A DNA stretch of 64,000 nucleotides from Lycorma delicatula (taxonomy: Eukaryota > Arthropoda > Insecta > Hemiptera > Fulgoridae), in contig NC_134467.1 in assembly GCF_047948215.1 (NCBI RefSeq), forward strand, positions 38,291,020-38,355,019, in the 5' to 3' direction. The notes under the pieces are model-generated. The model searched no databases. It was not told the origin of the DNA and saw nothing but the letters and a program-made list of their open reading frames with translations. Below, in pieces: positions 57,446 through 64,000 of this stretch (within the stretch, counting starts at the first letter, position 1; every line of letters begins with the position of its first letter). Made by a program: the position numbers and the translations under genes.

Positions 57446-57854
57446 ATGGGGAGGATTGCTTATTGTTCATTAGTTGAACTGATTGCAGCGTATATACTAC
57501 AAATAAAAGTTATTTTTTAATTTTTACAAATTCATAACATTTTTGTTTTAACTTTTGTTCTGTTTTGTTTGTAATAAAAAAATCTGATTTTTTTTTTTAT
57601 AGATTTATTTTTAATAATAATAAAATTGACGCATTTATTAGTCATTTAACAAAATTATTGTACTTCAAAACGATTTTTCGTCACAGATTCTTTCTATTTT
57701 ACTTTTGGATATCGTAAAAACTACGGATGATCAAGTTTTAAAACGTGTTTCATTCGACTTTTCAAGTCCAAAAATATAAGAAACCATCAGAGAACTGAAA
57801 ACTAAAGAATCAGTTTTTTCTTTCTGTGTTGCTCTACAGATGAAAAGCAAGTTA

Positions 57855-58172
57855 TCTATATATATTATGAATGTTTGTCTGTTTGTATGTCTCTTATGCC
57901 TTTCTAAACCGTTCATCCGATAGCGATGAAACTTTGGGGAATGGTTAGACGCATGCCAGGGAAGGTTTCTGAATTAGTTTGGACCCGCTAGGTGGCGCTG
58001 GCGTCGAGATATTTTGAAAAATTGTATTTATGGTCCGATTTGCCTCATATTCAGAATACGTGTTACTTTAATGGAAAGAATTATCTCTGCAAAAAATGAA
58101 CCCGTTAGGTAGCGCTGGGGTTGAGATATTTACGAAACAGACAAACAAATTATACAAACAGACTTTTTTTAT
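57855..58172 (+). mobile_element. Helitron 5' end fragment
   Basis: Starts TC at 57855 after A, then tatatatattatgaatgttt and the conserved cgatgaaactttggggaatg, gggaaggtttctgaattagt and cccgctaggtggcgctgg. From memory this matches the 5' region of Helitron-type repeats common in arthropods. The 3' part is missing, replaced by the next element. Confidence 0.65.
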
Positions 58173-58500
58173 TCTATATATATAAAAGGCATGTTCGTAT
58201 GTGTGTCCGCTAAAGACCGAAAAACTAATGGACCGATTTACGCGCGGGAAAAGAATGAAAAAGGGGAAAATGGAAAACCGGGAAAAGGTGTAAGACAAAA
58301 GGGGAAAACGGGAAAGGGTAAAAAGGAAACTGGGAGAGGGGCGAGGGAGAAGTTGGAAAGAGAAAAGGGGAAGGAGAATAAGTGAAAGGTAAAATTTGTG
58401 AAGTTCTATTTAATTTTTTTATCAAGTTTTCAATTGTGTTCATTTAAACTCTCACTCTCTCTCTCTCCCCCACTCTCTCATATATATATATATATATATA
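58173..58500 (+). mobile_element. Helitron 5' end with purine-rich expansion
   Basis: Starts TC at 58173, then tatatatataaaaggcatgt and gaccgatttacgcgcggg. It turns into a purine-rich repeat (58240-58385: gggaaaa-type units) and then CT and AT microsatellites up to about 58500. No 3' end was found. The ORF at 58191-58385 (Gly/Lys/Glu-rich) is a product of the repeat. Confidence 0.6.
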
Positions 58501-58504
58501 TTAC

Positions 58505-59180
58505 TGTAATGTTCATAAATATTTAATTATTTTTTCTCTTTTATTTTTTACTAATTTAATTTGATTCGTGTTGAAAACAGACTCGTTATTATTAGTATCC
58601 GTTTGACAGAATTAGGACGTTGATGGTGTACTGTTTTCTTTGAGTTAGATAAAAAAGTATAGTCAGATGCAATTAAAAAATATACTGTATGTAGGTTATA
58701 CAACAAACTTGTTTGTAATATTTAAGTTTTCCCGTATATTTTTAAAATATACAGGTGTTAGTTGTTAACTAATAAAATTTCAAGAATAAATTTATAATTT
58801 TAAATATTATAATCTTAAATATTATATTTTAAATTTTGGGGAGATTTATTTTAACGGAAAATTTGGTGAGTTCCTTTTGAATTTTGATTTTCGGTTCATC
58901 CTTCGTTGCAGTAATTAATTACAGTATATCTTGCTTTTTAAAATAACCTCATACAAGAAATTGTTCGCCAAATCAACGGATCGTAAAGGGTAAAAATATT
59001 CTTTGAATACAAAACCAGGTCTTTTCAATCACACGTGGAAATATCCAGTTTTTCCAACAAAAAAAGGTTCCTGAAAGTTCTATAATTATTTATTTGAAAA
59101 TTTGGAAACTATATTAAATATTTTTATAATACGAAGAAATATAAGGTGGTTTCTTATATTGTATTGCGAAATTATCTTAA
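58505..59180. other. AT-rich, nothing recognised
   Basis: No coding or repeat feature until a partial repeat B copy. Confidence 0.4.
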
Positions 59181-59184
59181 AAGT

Positions 59185-59310
59185 TTGTAATCGCGAAAAA
59201 TTTCGGTTTGCAGATTCCAACGGAAATATCCATTTTGACTATCCCTGAATCCATTTTGACTAGTTTCGTTATGACGTCTGTACGTACTTTACTTCGTACA
59301 AGGAAGTAAA
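59185..59310 (+). repeat. Dispersed repeat B, partial copy
   Basis: tcgcgaaaaatttcggtttg, gattccaacggaaatatcca and tatgacgtctgtacgtactt match the start of 54510-54985 in the same orientation. It ends at cttcgtacaaggaagtaaa, next to the following mariner. Confidence 0.65.
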
Positions 59311-59377
59311 AAAAAAAAACAGGAAGTAAAAAGTTTTTTTTACTTCTACGAGGAATTCCTGTTTATTAATTTTTTTA

Positions 59378-60670
59378 GTCCTGTTACCCAATTGTTAATG
59401 TCTGGTAATTTTTTTCTAAGAAATGGAAATTTAGTTTTGTGACACGAAGTTGGTAGCGCTACTCAACCGGAATAGATACGGCAGTGTGAGTTGATTCTCC
59501 TTGAGCTGTGTAAACTTTTGTGCCGTTTCCGGTCGTGTTACGAACAGAATTTCTTTTACCATAGAACAACGAGTTTTCATTATTGAACAATATTTTGCAA
59601 CGAAATCGTTCCCGAGTGTAAAAGAATCATTTCAAATTAAATTTGTTGGTGTTTCTCCGCCAGAAAAAATGTCAATTTCTAGGCTAGCAAACCGATTTCG
59701 AGAGACAGGTAGTGTTTGCGACAGAAAACGTAGCGGTCGATCGACTCGCTTGACAGATGACGTTTTAGAGAATGTGAAAACAAAATTGCTCAATTCTCCA
59801 CGGACAATTTTACGAAAACTTTCCACGCAAGTCGGTTTGTCATATCTAGGGTTCAGAAAGCCGCTAAAAAATTGAAATTGTATCCGTATCGCGTACGATT
59901 AGTCCAAGAGCTTCAGCCTCCAGATTTAAACAAGCGATTGCAATATTGCCGTCGGTTTAGGTCTCTCGTAAACGACAACGGAATCGAATTTTTAAACACA
60001 GTGTTCTTTGGCGATGAAGCTTGGATCCATCTCGATGGTTATGCGAACAGTCAAAACTGTGTCGAATTTGGGCGGTTGAAAATCCTAACGCTTCACAAGA
60101 CAAATCTTTGCACCTTGAAAAAATTGGTGTGTGGTGTACGATATCTCGTCATCGTAAGTCGGACCCATATTCATCGAACAGTAAATGGTGAAGTATACAG
60201 GAATATTGTGCCCCAATTTGTGTCCCTCCTGGAACCTCAAGAACGGTATTGCTGGTTTGAGCAGGACGGCGCTACATGCCACACGTCTCGAGAAACCGTG
60301 GATTTTCTGCAATAGTTCTTTGATGATCGAATAATAAGCAAGGGCTTATGGCCTCCTAGGTCCCCAGACCTCCTGAATATTTTTTGTGGGACTATATTAA
60401 GTCCGAGGCCTTCAAAATCAATCCTCACACTATTGATGAACTTAAGTCAATATTACAGACATAATCACGAATATTTCCAATGCGACTCTTAATATGCTGA
60501 AAAGAGTCCGTGCGTGTATAACCGCAAGGGGTGGGCATTTTGAGCATATTCTTTAACTATTATGTAAGTAGTAGCTTTTTATTAAAACTCTTTTGAAAGT
60601 AACAAATACATTTTTTTATTCAACCTAAATTTCCCTTTCTTAAATTACATTTAGAATTGGGTAACAGGAC
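59378..60670 (+). mobile_element. Mariner-like element (third family)
   Basis: Inverted ends (gtcctgttacccaatt, and its complement) lie inside TA (59376-59377, 60671-60672). Similarity extends outward into the T-runs (ttttttagtcc / ggactaaaaaa), so the exact boundary is uncertain. About 1293 bp. A plus-strand transposase with several frame changes is present. The second and third Asp have about 38 residues between them in my reading, near the DD37D-39D range. Confidence 0.85.
59501..60560 (+). pseudogene. Mariner-like transposase pseudogene
   Basis: The N-terminal part (59540-59875) has ISFTIEQRVFIIEQYFATKS, FRETGSV and GRSTRL. A frameshift near 59850 is followed by LKLYPYRVRLVQELQPPD, then VFFGDEAWIHLDGYANSQN (first catalytic region), a shifted stretch near 60065-60125, then WFEQDGATCHTSRETVDFLQ with a TAG at 60313. 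After that LWPPRSPDL precedes another shift. The last readable block is TLNMLKRVRACIT. Confidence 0.82.
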
Positions 60671-60674
60671 TAAA

Positions 60675-61085
60675 AAATCACTCTATCCAAACTAATGAGT
60701 TAACAGTTAATGTCAGGCTACAATCGATTTCTGAAAATTTAATATTTAAATCGACTTTCTATTATAAATCTTTCTCTGTTTTACCTTAGAACCGTAAATT
60801 GCAATTATGGCATTTAAAGATCAATATTTATTAATGCACGCGCTAAGGACTGGTTTACTTTTATTTTTAAGAGTCATTTTCTTAGAGGTAACCTTTAAAT
60901 TTATGGTAAAAATAGTTTGGTTCTTTACGGAAGGTTTTATTTAATTTTAATTAATTTTTCTCCGACGTTTTTCTCTTATTTAAAATAAAGTTTATTTTTC
61001 TGCATTCGTTAAAATGTTTAACCGAATTAATTAAAGTATTTGTAAACTGTTTTATTAACGTAATCTTATTCGAATTACAATATTC
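60675..61085. other. AT-rich, nothing recognised
   Basis: No feature identified. Confidence 0.4.
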
Positions 61086-61089
61086 ATTT

Positions 61090-61760
61090 CGTTAATGGTG
61101 TAAATGGGTTTTTTCATTTTTAACACAAATATGTGTAATATCAACCAATATGAGATGACCTCCATGACTTTGCTTTACATATCCAAGTTTATCAACAAAA
61201 TTTTGCCAGTCTCGCACAAATGAGCTTGGAATTCTACTAATAACGGGTTTAATATTTGTTTTCAAATCGTCAACCGTACACGGTTTGTTTACTATAGTGT
61301 TGTGACGTAATATAATCCCACAGGAAAAAATTCGAAAGGAGTGAAATCTCACAATCTTGGTGACCAATCGTGTCATTATCATTTCAAATGAAATTATCGA
61401 ATCGCCAAACTCTTGACAACTGAATTGTTTCAGCAGTTGTGCGGAATATGTGGGCACACCTTCCTGTTGAAACCGCATCTCATTCAAATCAAATTTTCCA
61501 AATTTTCAAACAATAAATGACGAATCGCAAATGATCACAATTTTTTGTAACACCCTTTTCTTCTCGGTCAATTTCAAAAAATATATATATATACTCGATG
61601 TTGCACCAGTCCATAATCCTCATATCAATTTAATGGTTGCTGTTGAATCATTTTTTGATTGGGTTCATCCCAAATACGGTCATTTTGATTGTTTACAAAG
61701 CAATCAAGCCAAAAATTAGTCTCATCTGAAAAGATGAGACTTTTTTTTTAAATGAAAATT
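61090..61760 (-). pseudogene. Decayed Tc1/mariner transposase fragment
   Basis: The open frame 61487-61092 reads NEMRFQQEGVPTYSAQLLKQ, then EFGDSIISF and VNKPCTVDDLKTNIKPVISR, ending WQNFVDKLGYVKQSHGGHLI, an arrangement like the C-terminal half of Tc1/mariner transposases. The second catalytic Asp is Glu in QQEG. Upstream fragments at 61760-61600 (FQMRLIFGLIALQ with IKMTVFGMN) may be the first catalytic region out of frame. No inverted repeats found. Confidence 0.6.
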
Positions 61761-61764
61761 TGGA

Positions 61765-63150
61765 TTTTCGTATTCCAATCAGTAAATCGTCTACCCAAAA
61801 AATTGTTTAATTCTTAAGTTTCTTGAATGTAGACGAAGATCTTGCACGCGAAATTCATCATATTGTTGAATAAACATCGGGTGGGGGCTGTGTCGTGGCG
61901 GACGGCCTTAGGTTTAACTTGAAACGTTACAGACCTTGGATGAAGTTCCTCTGAGCTACCAAGAGTTAAATGAGAGAGCCACCTTCGTTTTCTTTTTGTT
62001 TTTTTTTTTAACAAAACCGGAAAATTTTAATTCCTTCGTTTGGCCAACTCTAGAGATAATTTGGTCGGTCTGTATATCAAAGAGTAGTTATTTTTATTGT
62101 ATCGGATTGAAATAAAAACGAGACATTGACCGCGTACTAAATTTAATTGTAACATAAAAAAACTAAACGGTACGTGATATTTATTTCTCCTAATATTCGA
62201 CGATAATTTTGTTCAAAATTGTTCTGCGATATGAGAAGTAAGAGACATAAGGTATAATAAACAGCAGTAAAGATACTCGCGCCGTCGGCGTTCCCGAAAC
62301 AGTCTCGCTTACCGGAAATCGGGGTACCTGTGCGTGGCCCATAACGTCCCCTTTCCAACGATATGCGTAATTTATATTTCCGGCTGGCTTCTACGCGGGT
62401 TGAGGCTGATATATTAAATTTTTACGCATAAATATTGCCCAAAATATACTTATTATTACTTAAATCGATCTCTATCTCGACAAATTTTAAACACACACAC
62501 ACGAATCACCGCGCTATCATGTCCAAGTCGTGAGCTATACTGAATGGAAATGAGCGAGAGCACCAATTTTGGTCGATCTGCACTCTGTACTCCCTCCCCG
62601 CCAACTCAAAAGTCGTATCGACGAGCTGACCATGTAAGTTATAAAATGATACCGCATGAGATTAATAGTTAGGGAGTTATTAAGACCTTTTCGTTACGCT
62701 ACAATTTTCTGTTCTGGTACCCGTACGTTTAGGTGGAATTTTAACGACGTTTCATTTAAAAAAAATACCATTTCTGGTGAAAAAATCGATAAATTTCAAT
62801 TTTCACGAACATATGCACTTAACAGAAGCAATATGCTTTTGACTCATTATATTTGTTGGTGAAACACCAATTTACAAAATAATAATATATAGAAAAACCT
62901 CATCGAATTTTTTGACCAAATGATATGAATTATGCTTTTGTGTGGCCGATTATGCTCACCATAAATATCTAAGTCATGGTACGATGAGCTATATGTAACA
63001 GATTCCATATTTCAATAATACATTTTTTATGATTTTTAAACGTTGTTGAAACTGTACCGCTTTTATTTTTCATTAATTAGAACAAATGACGTGTCGTCAC
63101 CACAATATATCAGATTTTTTTGCGCTCAATTTGAAATATCCCTTTTATAA
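61765..63150. other. Right-flank DNA, nothing firmly recognised
   Basis: AT-rich sequence with a less AT-rich stretch at 62260-62650. The open frame at 62656-62862 has no domain signal. No exon with splice sites was found. Confidence 0.4.
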
Positions 63151-63224
63151 TTAACTAGCTCCCATTCACAGCTTCGCTCGTGCTATATGGTTACTTGCGT
63201 TTCCCGTGGTGGTCAATCTTTTTA

Positions 63225-63509
63225 TTAGTCAAGTAACCGGAGGCAGATGCAGTCAGTCACACATACAGTAACGGTGGCATATCGAATTTCCCGTTGCTCA
63301 GTTGTTTCAGTCGAGCGGGATTGATCTGTGCGTATTCGGTCACTTTCTAAACGTATTTCCCGTTGTTTCACTGGACGGGATTGGGCTGTGTGTATTCGGT
63401 CGCTTTCCAATCTTCGTCTTTCGTCTTCAGTCTCTGCCGCACGAACAGTTTTCATCATACGAGTTTTTTTTTTTGTATTTCTCCTAGTTGAAGAATGTCT
63501 TTTAGGCAT
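63225..63509 (-). pseudogene. N-terminal fragment of Helitron ORF
   Basis: 94 codons beginning MPKRHSSTRRNTKKK, followed by two imperfect Arg/Glu-rich units of the form RRLESDRIHTAQSRP and IRLESDRIRTDQSRSTE. Such repeats occur at the start of Helitron proteins in arthropods. After about 80 residues the sequence jumps to the element's 3' end, so the remainder of the protein has been deleted. Confidence 0.6.
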
Positions 63510-63961
63510 GGTATGATGTTTTGAAAAAATATTACAGAATTTAAAAGATTGCAGTTAAATAATTTACACGCTTTAAATTAGTAACACACACATGATAAAC
63601 AAAATCGGCTATTTATTTATGTTTTTAAACAGCTGTGAAAAATTGTAAATGAATGAATCGTAAAAATAACATATGCATGTGCGCTAAATAGATTGAAACT
63701 TAGGAATAACTGTACGTTAAAACCTCAGCCCTTTTCAAAATTAATCGATTCAAAAAAATATTAGCTAAAAATTAAATTTTACTTGAAAATCAAAGTCATT
63801 TTGAAAATTAAATAAGCTTTAAGGAAGAAATAAAGTGTTTTAAATTTTGTTATGCCGGAGTTATGTTCACCGCAGGGCTTCAAAGTGTAAGTGTGAAAAA
63901 TTTTAGACAAATCTGTCCGGTAGATCTCGAGTTAAGTTGAAACAGACAAACAAACAAACAT

Positions 63962-63962
<1 letters not shown>

Positions 63963-64000
<38 letters not shown>
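63963..64000. repeat. (AT)n microsatellite at window edge
   Basis: AT dinucleotides to the end of the window; part of the Helitron 5' end on the minus strand. Confidence 0.9.

Larger units (their letters stand above)
63155..64000 (-). mobile_element. Helitron derivative, runs off right edge
   Basis: On the minus strand the 3' end is cacgagcgaagctgtgaatg then ggagCTAG followed by T, as in Helitrons. The 5' end points to the right edge: near 63940-64000 the minus strand has an (AT)n start followed by caatgtttgtttgtttgtct. A short ORF (63509-63225) lies inside. The middle of a complete Helitron, including Rep and helicase, is missing. Confidence 0.7.

Noticed and set aside
58191..58385. Open frame rich in Lys, Gly and Glu
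   Set aside because: It is produced by the purine-rich repeat after a Helitron start, not a gene.
62656..62862. Open frame of 68 codons on the plus strand
   Set aside because: No recognisable domain and no splice-site context. It is likely a chance frame in less AT-rich DNA.
1..64000. CRISPR arrays, rRNA, bacterial-style operons or riboswitches
   Set aside because: None seen. The direct repeats present are SINE and transposon sequences or dinucleotide microsatellites.

Overview
The window is AT-rich eukaryotic DNA, almost certainly from an insect. The evidence is spliced exons with huge introns, Tc1/mariner elements with TA target duplications, tRNA-derived SINEs, LINE, Penelope and Helitron fragments, and long dinucleotide microsatellites. 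The repeat types would suit a hemipteran, but the sequence alone cannot prove the order. There is no sign of operons, ribosome binding sites, CRISPR arrays or rRNA.

The only host gene I can support lies on the minus strand and covers most of the window. Four exons (50741-50507, 21949-21789, 17890-17759, 9005-8826) have good splice sites, are phase-compatible and join into one open frame of about 236 codons encoding ankyrin repeats. Two homologous ankyrin blocks are visible, one in the first exon and one in the last two. The introns are about 28.6, 3.9 and 8.8 kb. Further exons must lie on both sides, probably outside the window. I do not recognise the gene well enough to name it.

Nearly everything else is mobile DNA. 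From left to right: a mariner-like element (467-1793); a decayed copy of a coding sequence that recurs in arthropod genomes (about 2041-3490); SINEs at 7.9 and 9.6 kb beside a short 5'-truncated LINE; a second, minus-strand SINE type at 12.1 and 13.1 kb; a LINE remnant at 20.7-21.6 kb; a decayed mariner with an internal 103-bp duplication (24.06-24.85 kb); a cluster of three SINEs (25.5-26.4 kb); a mariner carrying a GC-rich insert (27.74-29.83 kb); maT-like mariners (31.75, 46.79, 52.63 kb); a second mariner family (34.79 and 51.66 kb); and a Penelope-like element split by a Helitron (42.27-44.90 kb). The last 9 kb hold further mariners (55.34, 59.38, about 61.1 kb), a SINE inserted in a SINE (56.9-57.4 kb), Helitron 5' ends (57.86 and 58.17 kb) and a Helitron derivative running off the right edge.

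Four copies of a non-coding repeat (30.0, 36.2, 41.0, 48.6 kb) share a start with a short palindrome, and two copies carry a repeated internal unit of roughly 300 bp. I cannot assign this repeat to a class; it is the best candidate here for something undescribed. None of the transposases I could read is intact, so the window looks like an old, repeatedly invaded intron landscape. No genes work together as a pathway here; the relationships are of insertion and nesting.
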